Origin: JAUIIK01 sp041390865
GTDB taxonomy: Bacteria; Chloroflexota; Chloroflexia; Thermomicrobiales; CFX8
Assembly (NCBI GenBank): GCA_041390865.1
Contig: JAWKPC010000004.1
Coordinates: forward strand, 304,529-368,528
Reading direction: 5' to 3'
Length of the DNA stretch: 64,000 nt
The translations under genes were made by a program, and so were the position numbers. This document shows positions 25,383 to 34,464 of this stretch, in pieces; positions within the stretch are counted from its first letter, which is position 1; every line of letters starts with the position of its first letter. The notes beneath the pieces are model-generated. The model worked only from the letters and a program-made list of their open reading frames with translations, made no database searches and was not told where the DNA came from.

Positions 25383-27188
25383 ATGACAACGCTGAATGAT
25401 TTTCGCCGACTGCTCATCGCAACGTTGATCGTTGGTTTTCTGCTGGTCATCGTGGGCGGCATCGTCCGGGTCGAAGGCGCGGGAATGGGATGCGGGGATG
25501 ACTGGCCCATCTGTAACGGCGAGGTCGTCCCCACCTTCCACTATCTGACGATGCTGGAATATAGCCACCGCGTCATTGCCGGCATCGTGATGCTCCTGAC
25601 GGCCATGGTCGCCTACGCCGGCTGGCGTCTAAGAGCAGCAGGAAGGTGGATAATCGCCCTGCCGCTCCTGGCGTTGGCTCTCGTCGTAGCCCAGGCGCTC
25701 CTCGGCGCGGTGACCGTCTTCGTGGAACTCGAGCCCGAGATTGTGACGGCTCATCTTGGAATGGCCCAGGGTTACCTTGCGCTCCTGGTGGTGCTCACGT
25801 TGCTGGCCTATCGAGAGCGCACATACGGCGATATGAGGATACGTGCCGGTTCCTTCGGGGCCTACGGCCTGGCTGCCGCCGCGGGTGTATTCGTTTTGAT
25901 GCTAACCGGCGCCTATACCGCAACCAGTGCGGCTGCCTGGGCCTGTCCCGAATGGCCGGGGTGCCGCGGCAATTACGTTCCCACCGGTACGACGGTGGTC
26001 GACATCCACCTGATACATCGCTGGGCGGCGCTCCTCGCGCTTGTGGCCGTCATCACGGCGCTCGTTCAGGCCCGCAGGGTTCGGCCGGACGATCCTGCGA
26101 TTCTCGGACTTATGGGTGGCGCGGCCGCAGTCATGATCGCTCAGATCTTCATTGGCGCGATGAACATCTGGTTCGAGCTGGCTTCCTGGGTAAGCGTCAC
26201 CCACCTCGGAGCGGCGACGATCCTCTGGACCACCCTGGTCGCCGCAGTGACGCTCGATGCGATGAGGCCCACCACAGAAGCGGACAGGGGTAAGCAAGCC
26301 CTGCACCCCGGGCAGCGCCCGGCAAGAGCCGTCCTGGGCGACTATGCCAACACGATGAAGCCCGGAGTCCTCGTGCTGCTCCTGCTGACGACGCTGGCGG
26401 CGATGCTCGTCGCCGCGGCCGGTCTCCCGCCCCTTCGGATCGTGTTCTGGACTCTCATCGGCGGGATGCTCTCGGCCGGAGGCGCCGGAGCTATCAACCA
26501 CTACCTCGATCGAGACATCGACCGGATCATGAGCCGGACTCGCAACCGACCGCTGCCGGGAGGCCGGATCCCGCCCGTGGAGGTGGCGATCTTCGGTGTC
26601 GTGCTCTCGATCATGGCAGTCATGGTCCTGGTGGCGTTCGTCAACGTGCTCGCCGCACTGCTCGCCCTGGCAGGGAATCTGTTCTACGTGTTCGTCTACA
26701 CCATCTGGTTGAAGCGGCGAACACCGCAGAATATCGTCATCGGCGGGGCGGCGGGCTCGATGCCGCCGATGGTCGGATGGGCCGCCGCTACCGGCACCCT
26801 CGGGCTCTCGCCGCTGCTCATGTTCGGCCTGATCTTTCTCTGGACGCCGCCCCACTTCTGGGCGCTGGCGCTCTTCAAACGCACCGATTACGCGGCAGCC
26901 GGAGTTCCGATGCTCCCGGCAGTGCGCGGAGAGGCGGAGACGCGCCGGCAGATTCTCATTTACACGGTGCTGACCGTCGCGACCAGCCTGCTCCTCTACG
27001 CCACCGGCGGGATGGGAACGGTCTACCTGATCGCGGCGATCGCAATCGGAGCAGTGTTCATGGTCCGGAGCCTGAACCTCTACCGTTTCCCGACCGATGA
27101 CGCCGCCCGGAGACTGTTTCTGTACTCGATGCAGTATCTGGGCATCATCTTCGTCGCAATGGTCATCGACCGCGTGCTTGGGCTCTGA
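25383..27188 (+). CDS. ctaA-ctaB: Fused heme A synthase - protoheme IX farnesyltransferase
   Basis: 601 residues in two parts. Residues 1 to about 300 are a CtaA/COX15-type heme A synthase with eight helices, HR-type His residues (EYSHRVIAGI, IHRWAALLAL) and the two Cys pairs MGCGDDWPICNG and WACPEWPGC. From about 315 the protein is CtaB/COX10, with the prenyl-diphosphate-binding motif NHYLDRDIDRIMSRTRNR and LWTPPHFWALALFKR. CtaB adds a farnesyl group to protoheme to make heme O; CtaA oxidises it to heme A. Fusion of the two is known in some Chloroflexota and Thermus-type bacteria. It starts 7 bases after subunit I, so these hemes probably serve that complex. Confidence 0.9.
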   Translation: MTTLNDFRRLLIATLIVGFLLVIVGGIVRVEGAGMGCGDDWPICNGEVVPTFHYLTMLEYSHRVIAGIVMLLTAMVAYAGWRLRAAGRWIIALPLLALALVVAQALLGAVTVFVELEPEIVTAHLGMAQGYLALLVVLTLLAYRERTYGDMRIRAGSFGAYGLAAAAGVFVLMLTGAYTATSAAAWACPEWPGCRGNYVPTGTTVVDIHLIHRWAALLALVAVITALVQARRVRPDDPAILGLMGGAAAVMIAQIFIGAMNIWFELASWVSVTHLGAATILWTTLVAAVTLDAMRPTTEADRGKQALHPGQRPARAVLGDYANTMKPGVLVLLLLTTLAAMLVAAAGLPPLRIVFWTLIGGMLSAGGAGAINHYLDRDIDRIMSRTRNRPLPGGRIPPVEVAIFGVVLSIMAVMVLVAFVNVLAALLALAGNLFYVFVYTIWLKRRTPQNIVIGGAAGSMPPMVGWAAATGTLGLSPLLMFGLIFLWTPPHFWALALFKRTDYAAAGVPMLPAVRGEAETRRQILIYTVLTVATSLLLYATGGMGTVYLIAAIAIGAVFMVRSLNLYRFPTDDAARRLFLYSMQYLGIIFVAMVIDRVLGL

Positions 27189-27194
27189 CGAATC

Positions 27195-28088
27195 ATGCGG
27201 CTTCCTTTGCTCCACGGCTCGACGGACGGCCCTTTGCTGGCTGCCTGGACACTTGACCCGCTGCTCGTCAATCTGCTGGCGCTGACGGCGATCTGCTACG
27301 GCATCGGACTCCGGTCGATCCATCGCAAGGGACGGCCGGTATCTGGCTGGCGCGCGGCATCATTCTTCGGCGGCCTGGCTGTCGTGGCGTTTTCATTGAT
27401 CGGACCACTCGAGACCTGGAACGACGATCTGTTCTTCATCCACATGCTCCAGCACCTGGCGCTGATGATCGTTGCCGCGCCGCTGCTCCTGCTCGGTCGC
27501 CCGGTTCAGATTGCTCTCCAGGCACTGCCTTCAGGCTACAGCCGGGCCATTGTAGGGTCGGTATTCCGGCGAAGCCGTGCCCGCCGCGTGGCTACCGTCC
27601 TGACCCATCCCCTGACCGTATTCCTGGCCTTCAACCTGAATCTTGCACTCTGGCACCTGCCGGGCATGTATGTGCGGGCCCTGGAAAACGACCTGGTGCA
27701 CGAGATCGAGCATTTCGCTTTCTTCGGCACGTCGCTGCTCTTCTGGTGGGTGATCGTCGACCCGGTCCCGCGCCACCACCGTGCCCCGGCCCACTGGCTG
27801 TTCGGCATGTGCTTCGGGACTTGCATGATTGGCGGGCTGGTCGCGGCGGCGCTGACCGTCGCAAACAGGGTCCTCTATCCCTACTACCTGTCCGCCGATC
27901 AACCCTGGGGGCTGACGCCCCTGGCCGACCAGAAGCTGGGCGGCGGGATCATGTGGATCAGTGGCGCCGTCTACTTCGCCCTGATGTTCGCCATGCTCTA
28001 CCAGATGGTCAAGCCGGACGACGGAGAACCTCAGCGCCGGGCGGCGGCGCAGGTTGCCACGCCACGAACGGACCGATCCCCGGTATGA
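27195..28088 (+). CDS. ctaG: CtaG-type cytochrome oxidase assembly protein
   Basis: 297 residues with about seven membrane helices, matching the caa3-type CtaG family (distinct from CtaG/Cox11). The recognisable core is FFIHMLQHLALMIVAAPLLLLG, then a WHLPGMY segment, HEIEHFAFFGTSLLFWWVIVDP and a C-terminal YQMVKPDD tail. These proteins are thought to help copper delivery during maturation of heme-copper oxidases. It starts 6 bases after the CtaA-CtaB stop, so it belongs to the same operon. Its presence implies that the complex upstream binds copper. Confidence 0.85.
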   Translation: MRLPLLHGSTDGPLLAAWTLDPLLVNLLALTAICYGIGLRSIHRKGRPVSGWRAASFFGGLAVVAFSLIGPLETWNDDLFFIHMLQHLALMIVAAPLLLLGRPVQIALQALPSGYSRAIVGSVFRRSRARRVATVLTHPLTVFLAFNLNLALWHLPGMYVRALENDLVHEIEHFAFFGTSLLFWWVIVDPVPRHHRAPAHWLFGMCFGTCMIGGLVAAALTVANRVLYPYYLSADQPWGLTPLADQKLGGGIMWISGAVYFALMFAMLYQMVKPDDGEPQRRAAAQVATPRTDRSPV

Positions 28089-28285
28089 GCATCCAGAACC
28101 GGAGCAACAGAGGACCCTCAGCACATCCTCAGGAATTCCTCAGATCGCGAACCTACGTTTGAGTCGAGCGATGGCGCGACCCGGATTGCAGAACTTTCCA
28201 GGATACCGGCACGAGATCGCTCGTCTCCGCCACGGAGCCGGGCGGGGACCACGACCGCATGAACGTCCCGAAGGGGGTCGACCCG

Positions 28286-29406
28286 ATGCAGCTGCGCGAC
28301 GATCCGCGGCTAGCGAAAGAACGTCCGGTATTCCCATCGATGGACTACGATCGCCAGCCCTTCATTCTGGCCTGGGAACTCACCCGGGCCTGCAACCTGG
28401 CCTGTATCCACTGCCGGGCTGCCGCGCAGATCCGCCGCCATCCACTGGAACTTTCAACAGATGAGGCGCTGGGCGTCATCGACGCAGTCGCAAGCTTCGA
28501 GACACCCCCACCCTGATCCTGACCGGCGGCGACCCGATGCGGCGGCGGGATCTGACCACACTAATCCAGCACGCAACGGACCTTGGGGTGCGCACGGCGT
28601 TGACGCCTGCCGGAACCCCGCTCGCCAGCCGACGCAGAATCGAAGAAGCCCGGGGCGCCGGCCTCTCGCGGGTAGCCGTCAGTTTCGACGGCTACGACGC
28701 CGCCACCCACGACGCATTTCGCCAGGTGGAGGGATCCTTCGAGTGGACCCTGGCCATCGCAAGAGCGGCCCGGGACCTGGGCCTGCCGCTTCAGATCCAC
28801 ACGACGCTGTCCCGGCAAACGATCGGCTACCTTCCGAAAATGGCAGACCTGGCGGATCAGCTCGGCGCCGTCGTCTGGGCCGTCTTCTGCCTTGTGCCGA
28901 CCGGACGTGGGCAATTCGACGACCAGATCTCCGCCGAAGAGTACGAGGAAACCTTCAACTGGCTCATTGACCGCAGCGCGACGGCATCATGGAAGCTGAA
29001 GCTCACCGAGGGGTACCACTTCCGGAGGGTGGCGGCCCAGCGCAAGGCCGGCAAGGCTATGGAACGGCCGGTTGCAGCGGGAGACGGTATCGGGAGGGCC
29101 CCGAAGCCGGTCAACGCCGGCAACGGATTCTGCTTCGTCTCCCATACCGGCGATGTCTACCCGAGCGGCTTCCTGCCCGTGAAAGCCGGTAACGTGCGCC
29201 GCGATTCGCTCGTCGACCTCTACCAGCACCACCCGGCATTCCAGGATCTACGCGATCCAGCGAAGCTCAAAGGGAAGTGCGGGAGCTGCCAGTTCAAGAA
29301 AATTTGCGGCGGGTCGCGATCCCGGGCCTTCGCGCATACCGGCGACTACCTGGAGAGCGACCCGGCCTGCCTCTACGAGCCGCCACAACTGGTTGCGAGC
29401 AACTAA
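28286..29406 (+). pseudogene. Radical SAM/SPASM protein (NirJ/AhbD-like), one frameshift
   Basis: The N-terminal frame has the radical SAM cluster motif LTRACNLACIHCRAAAQ (Cys-x3-Cys-x2-Cys). The second frame resumes with LTGGDPMRRRDL, runs through VSFDGYDAATHDAFR, and ends with a SPASM domain (GKCGSCQFKKICGGSRSRA...DPACLY). A one-base loss in the C-rich stretch near 28511 explains the break. The family includes NirJ (heme d1 synthesis), AhbD (siroheme-route heme synthesis) and related uncharacterised enzymes. Placed between a heme-copper operon and a cd1-like gene, a role in heme modification is likely. ATG at 28286 follows AAGGGGG. Confidence 0.75.
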
Positions 29407-29419
29407 CGGAGGAACGCCC

Positions 29420-30865
29420 ATGGCAGGCAGCAACCCGCAGTCAAATTCCGACCGCCCCCTCCCCCGGGTCGCCGTGATCGGCGGCGGGATCGCGGGATTG
29501 AGCGCTGCCCTGACGCTCCAGGATGCAGGCGTAGACGTTGTCCTCATCGAGTCGAGCGACCGGCTCGGCGGCAAGATCCGCACCGAGCGCACCGGCGACT
29601 ACATCATCGAGGCTGGCCCGGACTCGATCCTGTCCTACAAGCCTGCAGGCCTGGCCATGATCGAGCGGGTGGGACTGATGGACCGGGTCATCAACACGCG
29701 CGAAGGCGGTCAGGGCACGTCCATCCTGCATCGCGGAAGGTTGCAGCCGCTACCGGAGGGGATGACCGGACTCGTTCCGGCTGACGTTCGCTCCCTCTCC
29801 ACGACAGGGCTCCTGTCATGGAGAGGGAAGGTCCGGCTGGCGCTCGAGTACTTCCTGCCGGCAAGCAGAAAGGCTACGGACGAGAGCGTCGGCGGATTCG
29901 TCCGGCGACGGCTGGGGGATGAGTTCTATCGCAACCTGGCCGAGCCGCTGTTGTCAGGAATCTACGCCGGCGACGCGGACCAGCTCAGCCTGCTGGCGAC
30001 ATTCCCCAGGCTCCGAGAACAGGAGCGGCAGTACGGCGGACTCGTCCGCAGCACGCTCGCCCAGCGCCGGAACGCGCAGGGCCGTTCGGGGTCTCGAAAG
30101 CGGTCGCCGTTTATCAGTCTCGAAGGCGGGCTGGGAGACATCATTGACGGGCTCGCGGCCGCCCTCACCGGCGTCGACATCCGAACCGGAACACCGGCTA
30201 CCGCCATTCACCATACCGGGAACGGCTACCGGATCGAGCTGGGAGCGGGCGCGCCGGTGGACACCGACGCAGTAGTCCTCGCAACCCCGGCCTGGGCAGC
30301 AGCCGGACTACTTCGGAGAATGGCCCCGCAGCTTTCTTGGGAACTGGACGCCATTCCATACGTATCAACCGCGACGATCACAGCTGCATACGACGCGACC
30401 GCGGCAGGAGACATGGATGTGGGTCGAGGCTTCGTCATCCCGCGCGCCGAAAGGCGCATGCTGACGGCGGTAACGGCTTCATCGAGCAAGTTTCCGGGCC
30501 GGGCGCCGGCGGGCGCGTTGCTCATCCGGGGCTACGCCGGGCGAGCAAACGACCAGGAGAGCCTCGACCGCAGCGACGATGATCTAGCTGCGGTATTTCG
30601 CCGCGAGCTTGCGGAGATCACCGGGCTGGCGGCTGAACCGCGCTTCACGCGCGTCTACCGCTGGCCGCGCGCATTGCCGCAGTACAACCTCGGCCATCCC
30701 GGGCGCATGTCGAGGATCGAAGCGCTGTCGACGGAGTATCCCGGCCTCGTTCTCGCCGGAGCTGCCTACCGGGGAGTGGGAATTCCCGACTGCATCCAGG
30801 ACGGCGCAGCCCGGGCGAGAGACGTTCTTGACCGGCTAGATATTCCTGGCCGGGTCCATGCCTGA
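29420..30865 (+). CDS. Protoporphyrinogen/coproporphyrinogen oxidase, HemY/HemG type
   Basis: 481 residues of the flavin monoamine oxidase-like fold. The Rossmann motif is RVAVIGGGIAGLSAALTLQDAG with DRLGGKIRTERTGDYIIEAGPDS following, the standard HemY opening. Mid-protein features are FVRRRLGDEFYRNLAEPLLSGIYAGDADQLS and a C-terminal FAD-contact stretch LVLAGAAYRGVGIPDCIQDG. The enzyme oxidises protoporphyrinogen IX or coproporphyrinogen III. ATG at 29420 follows GGAGG, 13 bases after the radical SAM stop, so the two are coupled and form a heme-biosynthesis pair. Confidence 0.88.
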   Translation: MAGSNPQSNSDRPLPRVAVIGGGIAGLSAALTLQDAGVDVVLIESSDRLGGKIRTERTGDYIIEAGPDSILSYKPAGLAMIERVGLMDRVINTREGGQGTSILHRGRLQPLPEGMTGLVPADVRSLSTTGLLSWRGKVRLALEYFLPASRKATDESVGGFVRRRLGDEFYRNLAEPLLSGIYAGDADQLSLLATFPRLREQERQYGGLVRSTLAQRRNAQGRSGSRKRSPFISLEGGLGDIIDGLAAALTGVDIRTGTPATAIHHTGNGYRIELGAGAPVDTDAVVLATPAWAAAGLLRRMAPQLSWELDAIPYVSTATITAAYDATAAGDMDVGRGFVIPRAERRMLTAVTASSSKFPGRAPAGALLIRGYAGRANDQESLDRSDDDLAAVFRRELAEITGLAAEPRFTRVYRWPRALPQYNLGHPGRMSRIEALSTEYPGLVLAGAAYRGVGIPDCIQDGAARARDVLDRLDIPGRVHA

Positions 30866-30951
30866 TAGCAGGCAGAGGCCAGCGGCGCCGGTTCCGGCAG
30901 TTGCATGAGAACCGGGCTCAACCAGCGTGATAGGCAAGGAACCGATGTTCT

Positions 30952-31001
30952 TGTGAAAAGAATCACAGACAGATTGTGAAATTCGACGCAATATGGAAAC
31001 G
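30952..31001 (+). promoter_or_regulatory. CRP/FNR-type operator and promoter of the NirS-like transcript
   Basis: TGTGAAAAGAATCACA (30952-30967) is an exact TGTGA-N6-TCACA match, followed by CAGACAG as at 22746-22752. AATATG/CAATAT at 30989-30995 could be the -10 element, 21-22 bases past the operator, almost the same spacing as at 22771. The predicted start near 31001 lies just upstream of a short ORF and the NirS-like gene. Confidence 0.65.
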
Positions 31002-31016
31002 AGTAGGAGAGCAACG

Positions 31017-31160
31017 ATGCCCGGCTGCCTCAAGCTACCACCCGATCGCGATGGTAGCCGCCGACGTTACGAACTCGTGCCCGGTCGCGAGAATCAGCAA
31101 TCCTCTGCGGACCTGACTGCGAATCAAGACTGCCACGATTCTGTAATTCCTCCGGATTGA
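31017..31160 (+). CDS. 47-residue short ORF in the NirS-like leader
   Basis: ATG at 31017 follows AGGAGA at a normal distance and lies about 16 bases after the predicted transcription start. The peptide begins MPGCLKLPPDRDGSRRRYEL and is polar with no membrane helix. No homologue recognised. It may be a small protein, a translated leader or chance. The remainder of the 30866-31263 spacer holds the operator described above and nothing else I recognise. Confidence 0.35.
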   Translation: MPGCLKLPPDRDGSRRRYELVPGRENQQSSADLTANQDCHDSVIPPD

Positions 31161-31263
31161 GCACCGATGCATCTGTAGCTTCACCAGATCTAGGCTGCAC
31201 ATACGAGACGCGCCTATCGCGCTTCGCCGCCACTTGTGCCCCTTGGTAGAGGAGGTACCAGAA

Positions 31264-33180
31264 ATGACTAGCGCTACAAGAAGAGCCCGATTACCGATAT
31301 TCATCCTGTTCCTGATAAGCCTGATCTTCGTCAGCTGCATGGGGGATGACGACGAAGATCCAACGGCAACACCGGTGGAACCGACTGCAACCGAAGTCGA
31401 GGCGGAGGCGACGGCGACGCCTGCTGACGAGGACGGCGAAGGTCCGACAGGACCGATCGAAGCGGTCTCGCACGCCGAGCCGTCGATTTCCGCGCTTGCG
31501 GACACCAACCGGACAATTTACGTCGCAACCGGCGCGGTCGTAACCTGGATGAATGACGATGAATCGGCTCATACGATCACGAGCGATGACGGCTGGTTCC
31601 ATCAGGAAGTCCCGCCGGGCGAAAGCTTTGAATGGCAATTCGACGAGCCGGGGATCTATCCATATCACGACGAAACGGACGACAGTATCCAGGGGCGCGT
31701 GATCGTACTCCCAAGCGCGGCCGTGGCGACGGAGTATTTCGACGGCAAACCGATCGCCGATTACTACGCCGATGCCTGCGGCGGCTGCCATGGACCGAAC
31801 CGCGAAGGCGGTACTGGTCCCGCGCTCGTTCCGGGTCGATTGACGTCGCCGGACCAGTTCTACTTCGACACGATTACCAATGGCCGGCCGGGCACGGTCA
31901 TGCCGGCATGGAAGGAACTGGGCCTGTCCGAAGAGGAGATCTGGGGACTCGTAGGGTACATCCGCACCGAACCGGACGCCGACGCGGTCAAGTGGGAACT
32001 GAACGAGATCGCGCCAACACTCGAAGTGCTGGTTGACGAGGCGACGCTACCGGACGAACCTCAGCATGACGGCAACATCGACAATCTCATGCTTATCACC
32101 GAGCGTGAAAACCGCGCCATTGCCGTTGTTGACGGCGACACCCACACGCTTCTGGCCCACGTCGAGGCCAGCTATCGGGCGCACGGATACACCTTCGATC
32201 CGACGAATGAGCGCTGGGCTTACAACGTCGGTCGCGACGGCTGGCTCTTCAAGATCGATCTCTACACGCTGCAGGCAGTGCGCAAAGTCCGCGTCGGCCT
32301 CGACTCCCGCGGACTGGCGATGTCGGACGACGGCAAGTACCTGATCGTCGGCAATTTCATCCCGAATAGCGCGGTCATTCTCGACGCCAAGACGCTCGAA
32401 CCGCTCAAGGTGATCGAGACTGCCGGCGAAAATCCCAGCGGAGAGATGGTCGATTCCCGCGTCTGCATCACCAGTGATGTCTCGATCGACATGGTCGGCC
32501 CCTACTTCCTGATCGCTCTCAAGGAAGCCGGTCAGATCTGGCGGATCGACTTCTCGGATCCCGACTTCCCGATCGATAAGATCAAGAACGTCGGCAACAT
32601 CCTGCATGACGGATTCCTCAGCCCCGACAACACGCGCTTCTATGTTGCGTCCCAAACCGACAACTGGATGGCGGTCATCGACGTCGAAAACGCCGAACTG
32701 GTCGAGAAGATCCCGACCGGCGATACCCCGCACCCGGGCTCCGGCGCGGTCTGGGAAGCTGATGGAACGATCTATGGGGCAACCGTCCACGCGGCCGAAG
32801 GAAAGGTCACGATCTGGGATCTGGAAACAAACGAGATCGTCGGCACGGTGGCAACCGCCGGCCCGGGTCTCTTCCTGCGCTCGGCCGAGAATAGCCCGTA
32901 TGTCTGGGCCGACGCCCTCTTCGGTGACCCCTCCAACACGATCACCGTGTTCGAGAAGGAAGCTCCGTTCGAAGTCGTCGACGTCATTGACGACGGCATC
33001 ATGACGCTGCATCCCGAATTCACCAACGATGGCAAGTTCGCCTACATCAGCGACTGGACCGGCAACACCGTGCGCGTCTACGATGCCGAAACCCTCGAAC
33101 TGGTGGCCGAACTACCGGACATCCCCTCGCCCACCGGGATCTTTAACACGGTCCGGCGCCACGAACCTCTGGGCCACTAG
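31264..33180 (+). CDS. Lipoprotein with cupredoxin-like, cytochrome c and cytochrome cd1-type (NirS-like) domains
   Basis: 638 residues from ATG at 31264, which follows AGGAGG. Order: lipoprotein signal (FVSC), Thr/Glu-rich linker, cupredoxin-like domain (about 60-145), cytochrome c (CGGCH at 172-176; Met in GTVMPAW) and a C-terminal eight-bladed propeller. The propeller matches the heme d1 domain of NirS: proximal-type His307 (YRAHGYTF), active-site-type His448 (LHDGF) and His490 (TPHPGSG), then PTGIFN near the end. The 42-residue spacing of the last two equals that of His327/His369 in Pseudomonas NirS (from memory). The cupredoxin appears copper-free: the Cys, His and Met ligands read Asp, Asp, Gln. 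Likely a nitrite reductase; a NirN-like or other d1 protein is possible. Confidence 0.78.
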   Translation: MTSATRRARLPIFILFLISLIFVSCMGDDDEDPTATPVEPTATEVEAEATATPADEDGEGPTGPIEAVSHAEPSISALADTNRTIYVATGAVVTWMNDDESAHTITSDDGWFHQEVPPGESFEWQFDEPGIYPYHDETDDSIQGRVIVLPSAAVATEYFDGKPIADYYADACGGCHGPNREGGTGPALVPGRLTSPDQFYFDTITNGRPGTVMPAWKELGLSEEEIWGLVGYIRTEPDADAVKWELNEIAPTLEVLVDEATLPDEPQHDGNIDNLMLITERENRAIAVVDGDTHTLLAHVEASYRAHGYTFDPTNERWAYNVGRDGWLFKIDLYTLQAVRKVRVGLDSRGLAMSDDGKYLIVGNFIPNSAVILDAKTLEPLKVIETAGENPSGEMVDSRVCITSDVSIDMVGPYFLIALKEAGQIWRIDFSDPDFPIDKIKNVGNILHDGFLSPDNTRFYVASQTDNWMAVIDVENAELVEKIPTGDTPHPGSGAVWEADGTIYGATVHAAEGKVTIWDLETNEIVGTVATAGPGLFLRSAENSPYVWADALFGDPSNTITVFEKEAPFEVVDVIDDGIMTLHPEFTNDGKFAYISDWTGNTVRVYDAETLELVAELPDIPSPTGIFNTVRRHEPLGH

Positions 33181-33192
33181 AAATGAGCAACG

Positions 33193-34464
33193 ATGCATTA
33201 CCAAACAGCGAGCAAGCAGGCGCAGGAAATCGACGCGAATTCGGTTCGGAGCCAGTTCCCAATTCTCGGCGCGGCGCCGGGTGAGGAACGCGTCGTCTAT
33301 CTCGATAGCGCCGCTTCGTCCCAGAAACCAGAGGCGGTGCTGGGCGCTATGGAGCACTACTACCGCCTGGACTATGCCAACGTCCATCGGGGCGTTTACA
33401 AGCTCGCCGACCGTTCGACGGAGGCCTACGAGCGGGCGAGGAGGCAGGTTGCGGCGTTCTTCGGCGTCGAAGATGAGGAGGAGATCATCTTCGTCCGGAA
33501 TGCGACCGAAGCGATCAACCTCGCCGCGGCGTCCTGGGGAGCGGCGAACCTCGGCCCCGGGGATGTCGTGGTCACCAGCGTCATGGAGCATCATTCCAAT
33601 CTCATCCCGTGGCAGCTCATCTGCGAGCGAACCGGGGCTGGCCTGGAGTTCGTAGGGATCGACGCTGAAGGCAAGCTCAAGCTCGACGACCTGGATCGGC
33701 TTCTGGCCGCCGGAAACGTAAAGCTCGTCGCGACGCTGCATGTCTCGAACATGCTCGGGACGATCAACCCGGTCGAGACGATCATCGAGAAGGCCCACGC
33801 CGCCGGAGCGAGAGTCCTGATCGACGGCGCCCAGTCCGCCCCGCATATGCCGATCAACCTGGCTGCGCTGGACGCTGATTTCTTCGCCTGCTCGGGCCAC
33901 AAGATGTGCGGGCCGATGGGGTCCGGGATGCTCTGGGGACGGAGGGAATTGCTGGAGTCGATGCCGCCATACATGGGCGGCGGGCAGATGATCCGCAGTG
34001 TTGAACTGCGCCACTCGACCTGGGCCGATATCCCGCAGAAATTCGAGGCGGGCACGCCAAGCGTTGCCGATGCCGTCGGATTCGGCGCGGCTTGCGACTA
34101 TCTGTCCGGGCTCTCGATGTCGGCGGTCCACGATCACGAACGGCAGATCACCCGCTACGCCTACGAACAGCTCAAGGAACTCCCGGCGGTCACGATCTAT
34201 GGCCCGGACTGGGACGAGCGGGGCGGGGTCATCTCGTTCAACCTCGGCAGGGTCCATCCACACGACATCGCGACGATCCTCGATGGCGAGAACGTCGCCG
34301 TCAGGGCCGGCCACCACTGCACCCAGCCTCTCCACCGCCAGCTCGGCATCGACGCGTCGGTGCGCGCAAGCTTCTACGTCTACAACACGATCGAGGATGT
34401 CGACCGTCTGGTCGCGGGAATTGACCGGGTGCGCGAAATCTTCGATCAGGAAACTGCGGTGTGA
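33193..34464 (+). CDS. sufS: SufS-type cysteine desulfurase
   Basis: 423 residues of class II (SufS/CsdA) cysteine desulfurase. The PLP-binding Lys is in FACSGHKMCGPMGSG, the cofactor-stacking His in SVMEHHSNLIPWQ, and the catalytic Cys in RAGHHCTQPLH. The N terminus has VYLDSAASSQKP, typical of the family. It releases sulfur from cysteine as a protein-bound persulfide for Fe-S clusters. No SufBCD or SufU gene is adjacent. It starts 12 bases after the NirS-like stop, so it is probably cotranscribed, and its 3' end overlaps the next gene (GTGTGA). Confidence 0.92.
   Translation: MHYQTASKQAQEIDANSVRSQFPILGAAPGEERVVYLDSAASSQKPEAVLGAMEHYYRLDYANVHRGVYKLADRSTEAYERARRQVAAFFGVEDEEEIIFVRNATEAINLAAASWGAANLGPGDVVVTSVMEHHSNLIPWQLICERTGAGLEFVGIDAEGKLKLDDLDRLLAAGNVKLVATLHVSNMLGTINPVETIIEKAHAAGARVLIDGAQSAPHMPINLAALDADFFACSGHKMCGPMGSGMLWGRRELLESMPPYMGGGQMIRSVELRHSTWADIPQKFEAGTPSVADAVGFGAACDYLSGLSMSAVHDHERQITRYAYEQLKELPAVTIYGPDWDERGGVISFNLGRVHPHDIATILDGENVAVRAGHHCTQPLHRQLGIDASVRASFYVYNTIEDVDRLVAGIDRVREIFDQETAV

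Noticed and set aside
25902..27323. 473-codon open frame opposite the CtaA-CtaB gene
   Set aside because: Composition is Arg/Gln/Asp/His-rich as expected of an antisense shadow; the plus strand carries clear heme synthase motifs.
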